Shown in pieces: positions 16,680-25,604 of a stretch of 26,302 nt of DNA (the stretch's first letter is position 1; each line of letters opens with the position of its first letter). Source of the stretch: CAWEHT01 sp963808455 (GTDB lineage: Bacteria > Chloroflexota > Anaerolineae > CG2-30-64-16); the NCBI GenBank assembly GCA_963808455.1, contig CAWEHT010000088.1:1-26302 (forward strand), written 5' to 3'. The position numbers and the translations under genes are program-made. The notes beneath the pieces are model-generated. The model had not been told where the DNA came from. It saw only the letters and a program-made list of their open reading frames with translations, and searched no databases.

Positions 16680-18271
16680 CTGATCGTTATACAGAACTTT
16701 CGTTCTGTCTCAAGCGACTGGTCGCGAAGAGGCGGGCGCCCTCCGTCAGGTCAGACAGGTAGCGCCAGCCCTTCCACAGGGTGCGCCAGCCCGGTGGGCC
16801 GTCGCCCTTGCGGCCCTGGTGACCGCCCAAGATCGCCACCTGCCGGAAGAATTGACTCAGGCTGAGCGTTGGCGCATCCAGGGTCTAGCGCTGGGCCAGG
16901 AGTTCGACCATAACGGGATCCAGCACCTGCACCGCCGGTACGTCCGGCAACTCGCGCACCTGTTGGCGCAGTTGCAGCAGGCGCACCGCCAGCGTGGCGG
17001 CGAAGCCCAGCAAGCGCTGGATGTCCGCCCCGTCATCCAACTGGCTGGCCTCGATGCGGCAGCTGGTCTTGAGGCACTGATGGTAGTCCTCGCACAACCA
17101 GCGACAACCCTACCAGTCCACCGCCTGATGGGCCTCGCCCACGCTCGTGATGGGCAGATCCGAGAGCAGCACCCATTCGACCCGCTCGGCCCCAGGCGGC
17201 GGCTGGGGTTGCCAAACCCGCCGTCCCCAGACCTGGATGGCCGCATGCTGGCGCATGGCGGGCGTGTCATGCGAGCCCGGCTGCAGCTTGAGCGGGGCCC
17301 ACTGCAACACCACCTGGGCCGTGCGGGCGGGCTGCGTCTGGGTCGCCGGCACGGCGACGGCGTAGCCGCCCGTCGGCTGGGCCGGCAGCCGTCGCACATA
17401 GTCCATCAGCAAGGCCGGCGGTCCGCCGTCGATGGGTGCCATTTCGCCGTCCCCACACCACGGCGCGATTCTGGTAGGCGCGCACAAGGAAGTGCTGGCC
17501 CAGGTCCAGGCAGGTCGCCAGGTAGGCGAAGATATCGCTTTCCCGGTCACTGACATGCACCCACAGCGTCCCCGCGGGCGGCCGGCCCACCTGCTCCGCC
17601 GACACTTGCCAGACCTGGCCTTCGGGCTTGTGCCGGCGGTGCCGATTGGGCTGGGCCACCGGCTCGCGCACGATCACTTGGACGTGGGCCAGTCCCAAGA
17701 CCAAGCGGGTGCCCGGCACAACCGCCAGGGTCGAGTGCAAGAGCAGCCCCTGCGCATATTCAGCGCTCCCCGGCCCCAGACCTTTCTTGCAGGGATGCCT
17801 TGGGTAGCCCAACTCGGTCGGGTCCTCCGGCAGCAGCACCACCTTCGCCTGCCCCGCCGCGGCCAATGTGTGCTGGATAGGCGGATTCAGCAACGCCGCC
17901 AGGGACACCCGTGGGTTGTTCAGCAACCGATAGGCCGCCATCGGCGCGCTGGGGCTGCCCATCTGCTTGGGCAGCGAAGCTTGCGGGCGGGCGGCCATCT
18001 TTTGGGCCATCGCCAGTGCCCGCCGGTTCAGGCGTACATCGCCCAGATCCAGCGTGCCGAACTGCTGGTCGGCCCAGTCTTGCACCGAGGGCAGCCAGTC
18101 CAGGGCGGGGGACGGCAGCAACGTAACCGCCTCAGCCGAGGGCGGCCGGCGTGCGTGCGTCTCGCCCATCACCGGTGCTACCATGACCATCTGTCGCTCC
18201 TTGTCGCGGGAGATGCCTACTGCCTATTCTACCACGCGACTTGGCGCACAAACGTTCTGTATAACGATCAG
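16680..18271 (-). mobile_element. IS4-superfamily (Tn5-like) element with 9-bp TSD
   Basis: 1,592 bp, bounded by a perfect 18-bp inverted repeat CTGATCGTTATACAGAAC (16680-16697) and its complement at 18254-18271. The 9-bp duplication CCCTTCAGG flanks it exactly, which proves a simple single insertion. The transposase fills the element and its stop (TAA) lies inside the left terminal repeat. Confidence 0.92.
16687..18190 (-). pseudogene. IS4/Tn5-type transposase, broken
   Basis: ATG 18190 follows an AAGGAG site. The N-terminal DNA-binding part reads QQFGTLDLGDVRLNRRALAM, QKMAARPQASLPKQMGS and AAYRLLNNPRVSLAALL, as in Tn5-like transposases. Catalytic residues seen: Asp in LLPEDPTELGYP, Asp in VHVSDRESDIFAYL, and Glu in WLCEDYHQCLKTSCRIE. 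The C-terminus WRTLWKGWRYLSDLTEGARL is also typical. Defects: one base missing in a C run at 17451-17454 (between AVVWG and DGEMAPIDGG), a TAG at 17112-17110 replacing the usual Tyr of VDWY.CRW, and a TAG at 16887-16885 after LLAQR. The first could be a sequencing deletion; the two stops suggest real inactivation, or base errors, in an element whose ends are still perfect. Confidence 0.85.
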
Positions 18272-18280
18272 CCCTTCAGG
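18272..18280. repeat. 9-bp target-site duplication, right
   Basis: CCCTTCAGG, partner of 16671-16679. Confidence 0.9.
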
Positions 18281-18283
18281 GTC

Positions 18284-18293
18284 GGGCTAGGGA
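18284..18293. repeat. 10-bp target-site duplication, left
   Basis: GGGCTAGGGA directly precedes the terminal repeat at 18294 and recurs at 19784-19793. Confidence 0.9.
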
Positions 18294-19783
18294 CGATACC
18301 TTTCAAATAAGGCTTTGAGTAGACAGCGAGGTGGAATCTTTGGCATACTTTCGGGACCAGTCCCAGAAAGAACCAAGGAGCCACCTCATGGGCTACAAGT
18401 TTACGCGAAATCGATACAGAAAGCAAGTTCAGCCAAGCGCGGAACCTGGAAGCGCTCAGCCGAGCCGTGCCGGTGTCCGCGATCCGGGCGGTGCTGGCGG
18501 CCGAGCAGATCGGTGAACAACGTGAGCGCAAGCTCAATCTGGTCCTGACGGTGCTGCTGACCATTGCCATGAACATCTACACGCGTCTCTCGCTGGGCGA
18601 GGTGCTGCGCAAGCTCGCCCGCGGCTTACGCTACGTCTGGCCGGATCCCAGCTACGAAGTGGCGGGCGACAGTGCCATTAGCTATCGGCGCTACCAGCTG
18701 GGGGCCCGGCCCTTGGTGGCGCTCTTTCATCACCTCTGCCGGCCCATGGCTACCCCCGAGACGCCCGGGGCGTTTCTGTTCGGGCTGCGTCTGATGGCGC
18801 TGGACGGCACCGTCGAAGACGTGCCGGACACGCCCGCCAATGCCGCCGTCTTCGGGCGCCACAGCGGGCGGGGCGACAGTGCCTTCCCGCAAGTCCAGGC
18901 CGTGTATCTGGCCGAATGCGGCACCCACGCCGTCGTCGATGCCGGTTTCTGGCCCTGCCGGGTCAGCGAGAAAGCCGGCGGCACACGCCTCTTGCGCTCG
19001 GTCGAGCCCGGCATGCTGGTCATGTGGGACCGCGCGTTCCACGACTACGACCGCATCCAGGCGGTGCTGGAGCAGGGGAGTCAAGTGCTCGAACGGCTGG
19101 CTTCGGGGGTCAAGCCGGCGAAGGTCCGCCGCCTGTCCGATGGCTCCTATCTGGCCCGCATCCAGCCCCAGGGCTATCGGCGGCGCCAGCAGGGTGAAGC
19201 GCTGTTGGTGCGCATCGTTGAGTATACAATCACCGATCCTGCCCTGCCCGGCTACGGCGAGACCCATCGCCTGCTCACCACCCTGCTGGAATCCGTGGCC
19301 GCACCGGCCCTCGAACTGGCTTGCGCCTACCACGAGCGCTGGGAGATCGAGTTGATCATCGACGAAACCGACACCCATCAGCGCCTGGTCGGTCGTCCGC
19401 TACGCAGTCTGCGGCCCGTCGGCGTCATCCAGGAGCTGTATGCCCTGCTCATCGCCCACTATGCCATCCGCTTCCTGATGCACGAAGCGGCCTGCCAGGC
19501 GCAGATCGACCCGGACCGCCTGAGCTTTACTCATGCCCTGGAGGTGGTGCGCGACGCTGTGCCCGAGTTCCAGATGACCGCCCGCGAGCAGTTGGACCAA
19601 CTGTACGCCCGAATGCTCACGGACCTGACCCACAAGCTCTTGCCCGAACGGCGACCCCGCACCAACCCGCGGGTCGTCAAACGTAAGATGTCCAAGTTCT
19701 ATCTCAAGCGGCCCGAGCACTACCATTGGCCGCAGCCTGCCGGCCCCTTCTGTAAGGCGCTGGCCCTTATTTGAAAGGTATTG
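18294..19783 (+). mobile_element. IS4-family element with 10-bp TSD
   Basis: 1,490 bp. Terminal repeats are CGATACCTTTCAAATAAGG at the left and, inverted, CAATACCTTTCAAATAAGG at the right (one mismatch). The 10-bp duplication GGGCTAGGGA flanks it exactly, a length usual for IS4-family elements. It is unrelated in its ends to the neighbouring element. Confidence 0.92.
18388..19774 (+). CDS. IS4-family transposase, nearly intact
   Basis: ATG 18388 has an AAGGAG site 7 nt upstream but needs a one-base shift near 18402 (one T too many in TTT) to join REIDTESKFSQARNLEALSR and the main frame. Without it, the GTG at 18467 gives 435 residues. Catalytic signatures: Asp in LMALDGTVEDVPDT, Asp in MLVMWDRAFHDYDRI, and Glu in AYHERWEIELIIDETDTHQ, followed by LRSLRPVGVIQELYALLIAH. 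The C-terminus (KFYLKRPEHYHWPQPAGPF) runs almost to the right terminal repeat. Apart from the start region no defect is seen, so this may be the active member of the cluster. Confidence 0.85.
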
Positions 19784-19793
19784 GGGCTAGGGA
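19784..19793. repeat. 10-bp target-site duplication, right
   Basis: GGGCTAGGGA, partner of 18284-18293. Confidence 0.9.
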
Positions 19794-19805
19794 CACCGCG
19801 AACTT

Positions 19806-20110
19806 ATGTGTACCCGGCTGGCACACGAAGTGCGCCGGGGCGCACTGAGCGATCGGCATGTCAGCCTAAATATCGCCCTCACCATCCCGAAACGTCGCAG
19901 ATCGTCAACGCCGGCTTCCTGGCGCAGATGAAGCAGGGTGCGTGCGTCGTGAGCTGCTCCCTCGGCTTGAACGAGGCCGACATGGCGCAGGCCGTCCAAT
20001 CGGGCCAGCTCTACGGCGTCGCCGCCGATACCTTCGATTACGAGCCCATGCGACTGGATAACCCGCTCTCGGCATCTCACAGGCCGGCAACGCGCGATGT
20101 GGGTGTATAA
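19806..20110 (+). pseudogene. D-2-hydroxyacid dehydrogenase fragment
   Basis: From ATG 19806 the frame gives CTRLAHEVRRGALSDRHVSL then NIALTIP. After one missing G at 19889 it continues ETSQIVNAGFLAQMKQGACV, VSCSLGLNEADMAQAVQSGQ and LYGVAADTFDYEP. This is the C-terminal part of the NAD-binding domain of D-isomer 2-hydroxyacid dehydrogenases (family pattern V.L..PLT.ET...IN...L..MK.GA...N..RG, then L.G.A.DVF..EP). The usual RG is LG here. The substrate domain, the GxGxxG loop and the C-terminus are absent. It starts only 12 nt after the IS duplication, but the far side of the two IS elements carries no matching piece, so the truncation may predate them. A perfect AGTGCGCC-GG-GGCGCACT palindrome lies inside (19829-19846). 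Confidence 0.65.
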
Positions 20111-20164
20111 TGCCGCACGGCGGGCCCCCTTTTGCATGTGCAGGGAGGGTCTCCACTAGCGGCG

Positions 20165-20272
20165 TCTGTCATGCTGACCGCAGTGCAAAGCTCGGGTTGA
20201 CGAGACAACCAGCGCCGCGGCGGGACGCCAGCGAAGCATCCGTCTTGGTGTGACCGAAAGGGCTCCCTGTTT
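20165..20272 (-). repeat. Dispersed repeat C, copy 2 (inverted)
   Basis: Reverse complement of 14914-15020, with about 85-90% identity by eye. It lies just upstream of the MDR-hydratase gene. The two copies face each other around the 15-20 kb segment. Confidence 0.85.
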
Positions 20273-20318
20273 GCGCATTAGGCCCGCAAGCATTTCCCGA
20301 GGCACTGAGAGAGGTGTG

Positions 20319-23066
20319 ATGACCGACGAAAGACAGCGGCAATGGCCCCTGGGGCTGGAGCCAGGGCTTCATCTCCCGAACCCCGAGCGCATGGTGGCCC
20401 TGACGATCCATCGCGACCGCTACGGCCAGCCTGCCGAGGTCATCCAGCTGGAGGACGTCCCCGCTCCCCTCCTGCACCCAGAGGACGCCACCCGGGTGCT
20501 GGTGGCCATCCTGGCCTCGGGGCCCAACTTCAACACCAACTTCGCCGCCCTGGGCTTGCCGGTGCCGGTTTTTGGGCATGGCGACACCGCCAGCGTCCAT
20601 GTTCCCGGCAGCGATGCCCTCGGCATCGTGGTGGATGCCGGGCCGGCCGTCACTTCGCTGCGCGTGGGCCAGGCTGTGATCCTGGATTCCTGGACCGGAC
20701 ACAACATCCGCGGGTACGAAACGCATGACGGCTTCAACGCGCAGTTCGCCTGCGTGGACGAAGGACGCTGCCTCGCCGTGCCCACCGCTCTGGCGGACCG
20801 CGCGCCAGAGCAGCTGGCGGCGCTCCTGCTGACCTATGGCACGGCCTACCGCGCCGTGGTCGAGCGCCTGGCGGTGCGTCCCGCCCAATCGGTGCTGCTG
20901 ATGGGCGGGGGCAAAGGCACGAGCTTCGCCGGCGCCCAGATCGCCAGGGCCCTGGGGGCCCGGGTGATCCTGATGGGCTCCAACCCTGCGTTGGGGAGCG
21001 CCCTGATCGGGCGCGGGCTCGCCGATGCCTTCGTCAACCGGCGCGCGCTGCCGGCGGACGCCTTTGGACCCGTCCCCGCCGGCGCGGGTTACGCCGCCTG
21101 GCGCGAGCGCTCGGAGCCTTTCCGCCAGGCCGTGTGGGCGGCCAACGGGGGCCGTCCCATCGACAAGGTCTTCGATCACACCGGTGGCCGCACCTTTCCT
21201 CTCCTCGTGTCGGCGTTGGCGGAGAACGGAGCCCTGGCCTTCTTCGGGGCCACCGGCAGCGGGCTCAAGGGGGAATATCTACAGAGTTTCTTCTACGCCG
21301 GCCGCCGCTTCGTGTTGGACGCACGCTGGGTCTGGATGCGGCAGAAGCAGATCCTGTTCCGGACGGCTTCGCCGGCGGCCATCCTATCCGAGATCCGGCT
21401 GCCTCCGGGACGCAGGGGCCTGATCTGGGGCGCCGACGACTACGGCCTGAGTTTCGCCCGTGCCGCCTTGGACTGTGGCGCCGAGCTGGTCGTGATCGCT
21501 TCCTTCACAAAGGATCGCGAGGGGATCGCCGAGTTGGAGCGCCTGGGCGTGCCGGCAGCGCGCGTCATAGATCGCGATCTATTCCGCCTTCCCCCGGATA
21601 TGCCCGATCCCCTCACCCCGGAGGGGCACGCCAACCCGGAGTACACAACCGGTTTCATGGACCCCGCACGCGCTTTGGGCCGGGCCATCTGGCAAGCCTT
21701 CGGGGCGCGGGCCAGCCCTGACTTCATCGTCGAGCGCCCCGACCAGAGCACGCTCCATCTAAGCACATTCCTGGTGCGCGATTACGACGAGAATGACGAG
21801 TTGCCCTGCGGCTGGGTCATCCTCCAGGGGCCTGCGGACCTGTCCATCCTGGGCTCGCACATGTACCGGGGCGGCCAGGCGCGCGAGGTCCTCCGGCTGC
21901 TGGCCGAGGGACGCCTCACGATGGAGCCGGAAGACCTGGAAATCACCGGCCTCGCCGGACTCCCGGCGATCCAGCAGAAGATGCTGGACGGGCGCATGGA
22001 CAAGCCCAAAGGGGTGGCGCTGGTGCAGGCGAGCCGGTCTGGACGGCCAATCGCCGAGTATGAAGCCGCGTTTCTCGGCACCACGCTGCGATCGGCCGGG
22101 CCGGGGCAAGACCGGTGCCTGGCGGTCCACTGGAACGACGGCGTGGGCATCCTGACCCTGTCGCGACCCGATGCTCTCGACGCGCTCGACGAATCGCTGC
22201 TGGCCCAGCTCGAGGAAGTGGTGGCCGAGGTCGAGGATCGAGGGACCGTAGCGGGCCAGCGCGCCCGGGGGCTGCTCCTGCCGCGGCTCCGGCCGGGCCT
22301 TTATGTCGGGCGCCGACGTGACGGGCTTCCTGGGCCAGAGCCCGCAAGCCGTGGCCGCGCTGGCCGAGCGGGTCATCGGCGTCTTCTCGCGGCTGGAGCG
22401 CCTGCCCCTGCCGGTCGTCGCGCTGGTGGATGGGTATGCCCTGGGAGGCGGCAACGAGCTGGCTATGAGCGCTCACTACCGGATCGTCACCCAGAACGCA
22501 GATCCTGGGCCAGCCCGAGATCAAGCTGGGGATTTTGCCGGGCTATGGGGGCATGCAGCGGCTATCGCGGCTGGTAGGTCCGCGGCAAAGCAGCGGAGCT
22601 GAGCATCAATGGCGAGCCGGTGGGCGCGCGCACAGCCGTGGAGATCGGCCTGGCCGATGCATTCTGCCCTTCCTCGACGGCTCTGCGGGCAGCCTTTCGG
22701 GCCGTGCAGGAGCTGGCGGGCCGGACGCCCCCGGCCCTTGGGCGAGATTGGGACGCTCTGGCGGCAGCGCAGCAGAGCGAGCTGGCCGCCCTCCTCGCCA
22801 GCCGGGCAGCGCACGACTTGCTGGCCGGCCAGGCACCTGAGACAGGCCAAGCCGGCGACCTGCCGGCAGCCCGCAGGTATGCGGCGGGGCTGGCGCTCGA
22901 GGCCATGAAGGCCGGCTACGAGCTGGGCTTCACGCGGGGGCTGGCCAATGATGCCCGGCTGTTTGGGGAGGCTGTCGCCTCGCCGTCCGGCCAGTTCTGG
23001 ATCGAGCGCTTTCTAGCCAAAGACCCTCGCCAATCAGACAGGCTGATCCTTTTGCCGCCCGGCTGA
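20319..23066 (+). pseudogene. MDR enoyl-CoA reductase-like / enoyl-CoA hydratase fusion
   Basis: Frame-corrected, about 915 residues. ATG 20319 follows GAGAGAGG. Residues 1-347 resemble crotonyl-CoA reductase/carboxylase-type MDR enzymes: GPNFNTNFAALGLPVPVFGH, VPGSDALGIVVDAGPAV, IRGYETHDGFNAQFACVDEG, a nucleotide loop MGGGKGTSFAGAQIARALGA, DHTGGRTFPLLVSALAENGA and RWVWMRQKQILF. Next (about 348-585) is a second Rossmann-like unit (GLIWGADDYGLSFARAALDC, ELVVIASFTKDREGIAELER), then VILQGPADLSILGSHMYRGG. Residues 600-915 are an enoyl-CoA hydratase: AVHWNDGVGILTLSRPDALD, oxyanion loop AFMSGADVTGF, ALGGGNELAMSAHYRI and ILGQPEIKLGILPGYGGMQR, with both catalytic Glu present. Shifts are needed near 22280, 22505 and 22583, all in the hydratase part; the reductase part is clean. 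It likely reduces and hydrates a CoA-bound enoyl substrate; the substrate is unknown. Confidence 0.75.
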
Positions 23067-23154
23067 GCGAGCAAGCAGGGAACTGCTGCCATTGGCCGTA
23101 GCGTGTTCGACGGCGAGCGCCGCGGCGGGCGCATCCGCGCATTCGCGGCGTATT

Positions 23155-24954
23155 CGATACTGCTGGCGAATTCCCGCCCGCGGGCGACGTTCAGGTGGCA
23201 GCCTGCGCCAGCAGAATGAACGGTGCGGTGCGGGTGCGCGACTGCGGCACATCCAGCAGCCAGGCGCCGATGCGATGGATGTTCAGCGCGGCGGCGACCA
23301 GGATGGGCTGCAAGTGCGTCTTGGCCAAGCCGACATAGCGCGAGCGACGCAGGTCGCAACTGCGCACCCCTTGCGAGAGGGTGCCCTCGATGCCCGCCCG
23401 CGCCGCGGAGCGCTCGTGGAACGCCGCCGTTTGCTGCTCCTGGCGGGCCCGGTGCAAGGCCTCATATTGCGGGCGCGGCCGGATGGTCAGGCTGCGCGGG
23501 CCACTGGCCGAATGCGCGCAGCGTTGGCGGACCGGGCAGGTGCCACAGACTGCCTTCCTGAAGCGCACGGTAATGACCGGGTTGCCATGGTCATCGTGCG
23601 TCTCGGACCACTTGTTGCTGATGTGGCCTTGCGGACAGGTCACCTGGCGGGCTTCCCAGTCGATGCTGAAGTGGGTCACGTCGAAGCCAGCTTGCTCAAG
23701 CGCTTGCCAGCTGTGGTCGGGCGGGACGGGGGCGGTCATGGTGATGCCGTGCTGACCCTGCGCCTCGACCAACAAGTCGGCGTCCACATAGCCGCTGTCC
23801 AACAGGTGCTCGGCGGGCAGCAGGCCCTGGTCCGCCAGGTCTTGCTCAATGGCGGCTGCGGCGGCATAGTCCGGCGTGGTGGCAACCGTGGTCTGGACGT
23901 GGGTGATCAGGTGCGGCAGATCCTCATCGCAGGTCTCGGTCAGGTGAGCTTTGTAACCCAGCCAGGTGGTGCTGCGCTTGGTCGCTATGCGGGCCTCCAC
24001 ATCGTACGGCGAGGCCAGGCGCAGGGCGGCCGGCGGCTCATCCTCCGCGGCCCGCCAGCGCACGGGTTCCTCGGCCGGCGCGGCGTAATACTGCTGCAGC
24101 CAGATCTGGCGCAGGGTCTCCACCGCCGGCACCTGGCGCAGCCAGGCCGGGGCTTCGGGGGCATAGGCGGCCCGCAGCAAGTGCCGCCCATCGGCGCCGA
24201 TCTGGCTGGCCAGGGTCGCCCGGGCCTCCTGGCCTTCCGGCAACCGGCCCTCATCCAGGCGGTGGCTATAGCGCTCGACCCATTCGGGCTGCAAAAGCGG
24301 CTGCAGCCACTCGGGGGCAACCACCGCCAGCGTGTTGAGGCTATGGCGCACCGTTTCAGCCGCCAACCCCAACCGGCTCACCTGGCGGGCCGCCGCCAGC
24401 ACATGGGTCGAGTCGGTCCGCTGCCGCCCGCGCTTTTTGAGCAGTCCGGCCCTCTTGAAACGCGCCAACATGGCATCCAACAACTTCTGCTCGCTGCCAC
24501 CTTGCAGCAACCGGCTGCGGAACTCGCTCAGGACCGAGGCGTCGAAGCCGGAGTCGGTCAGCTCCAGGCTCAAGGCGTATTTCCAGTCGATGCGACTGCG
24601 CACCGCCTCGGCCGCTTGCTCATCGGACAACCCCTCGGCGAATTGGAAGACCAGCACCAGCGCCAAGCGCCAGGGTGTTCTGCCGGTTGCCCGCGGGTGG
24701 GAAAGAGGTTGGCAAAGTCCTGATCGGCATAGAACGTGCCCAGTTCGTCGCGCATGGCCATGTAGCGATTGCCGTGCGGGGAGGCCGCGCGAGCCGTGGC
24801 CGCGGTGATCTCCGGCACCGTGGGAAGCGCCTGCGGATGAAGCGACATCTCTCCTCGCACAACGACCCAGTATCGCCGGCAGGTGGTCGGGGCACCAGTA
24901 TGCCACATCCCGCCCGCTGCGCAAGTGGCCCGCAGCAATTCGCCAGCAGTATCG
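23155..24954 (-). mobile_element. IS1182-family element
   Basis: 1,800 bp with perfect 18-bp terminal inverted repeats CGATACTGCTGGCGAATT (23155-23172) and its complement at 24937-24954. One transposase gene occupies 23191-24848. No convincing target duplication was found; short TAT triplets occur on both sides. Confidence 0.88.
23191..24848 (-). pseudogene. IS1182-family transposase (one shift)
   Basis: ATG 24848 follows GAGGAGAG and gives MSLHPQALPTVPEITAATAR, ELGTFYADQDFANLFPTRGQ, PAEH. One missing C at 24673-24675 (three C on the coding strand, expected four) then joins WRLALVLVFQFAEGLSDEQA and RIDWKYALSLELTDSGFD, the conserved start of the family. Catalytic signatures: Asp in QRTDSTHVLAAAR, Asp in HLLDSGYVDADLL, Glu in AGIEGTLSQGVRSCDLRRSR; a Cys cluster (CPQGH, CGTCPVRQRC) precedes the last. 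The protein ends in LLAQAAT just inside the left terminal repeat. If the missing base is a sequencing error, the gene is intact. Confidence 0.88.
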
Positions 24955-25125
24955 TATCCGTGGTCGGCCCACGATCTCCCAAGAGGCGTGCCGCAGCGTG
25001 CTCGGCGGTGAGCAACTATCCGTGCGTGGGCCATCGGGCACGTGTCGCTTTCATTGCTGGGGGCCGCCTGGCCCTCAACCTGTCCCTCTTGCCGGTCTTT
25101 CCTGGGGCCGGCCTGGCCCCCAGCT

Positions 25126-25404
25126 CAAGGCCATTCCATGTTGCAACCGGCCTCCTGCCTGGCAACCGCAACAGGGGCCGCGTGCGTGCCGGGACCAGCC
25201 GCCATCACAGGATGCACACGCAGGTCCCCGAACGGGGATGGATTCGACGGGATAGACAGGGTCAGGCCCAAAACACATCCTGGCTATCCGGCCTATCCTG
25301 TCCATCCTGTGCGAATCAGCCCGCCGGGGCGTGGCAAGCGAGCCGGGTGGACGCAACTGAGCGTGCCGGCCTGGCGTGGCCCCGCAACATGATTTCGCCC
25401 TGTG
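25126..25404 (+). repeat. Dispersed repeat A, copy 2
   Basis: Partner of 7313-7608. It has a CCCCGAACGGGG hairpin insert near 25227-25238 at a site different from the two inserts in copy 1, and a simple TATCCGGCCTATCCTGTCCA core where copy 1 is interrupted. Confidence 0.85.
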
Positions 25405-25422
25405 CCGCGTCTCGCGGCCCGA

Positions 25423-25452
25423 TTGACGGGAACCGGCCGGCTGTGCGAGAAT
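25423..25452 (+). promoter_or_regulatory. Candidate promoter of the right-edge gene
   Basis: TTGACG (25423-25428), 18 nt, GAGAAT (25447-25452), 19 nt after the end of repeat A. The -35 is good, the -10 is moderate. Confidence 0.4.
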
Positions 25453-25604
25453 AGTGGTCGATGGTTGGCGCCCTTGAGCCGTCGGGGCCGCCTGATAACT
25501 TTTCCCGTGTTCCCGTTGAGGCCGCCGCGCCGCGGCCCGGTCCTTCGCTGGCCGGTGGTGGCGCGGGGTTGCAATGGCGCGCTGGCAACTAAGGCGGAGG
25601 GACG

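Larger units (their letters stand above)
24955..25604. other. Non-coding region with repeat A and promoter
   Basis: No gene is supported. It holds a GC hairpin CTGGGGCC/GGCCCCCAG (25102-25123), repeat A copy 2, a candidate promoter (25423-25452) and about 150 nt of leader before ATG 25605. Confidence 0.6.

Noticed and set aside
16857..17399. 180-residue minus-strand ORF within the Tn5-like element
   Set aside because: Cys/Arg/Ser-rich wrong-frame reading; the true transposase frame is defined by the DRESD and EDYHQCLKT motifs.
20319..23066. Propionyl-CoA synthase or true crotonyl-CoA carboxylase/reductase
   Set aside because: There is no acyl-CoA synthetase module, the domain order is reversed, and the segment that holds the carboxylase His is not conserved.
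23092..24723. 543-residue plus-strand ORF
   Set aside because: Antisense of the IS1182 transposase, whose catalytic motifs are clear on the other strand.
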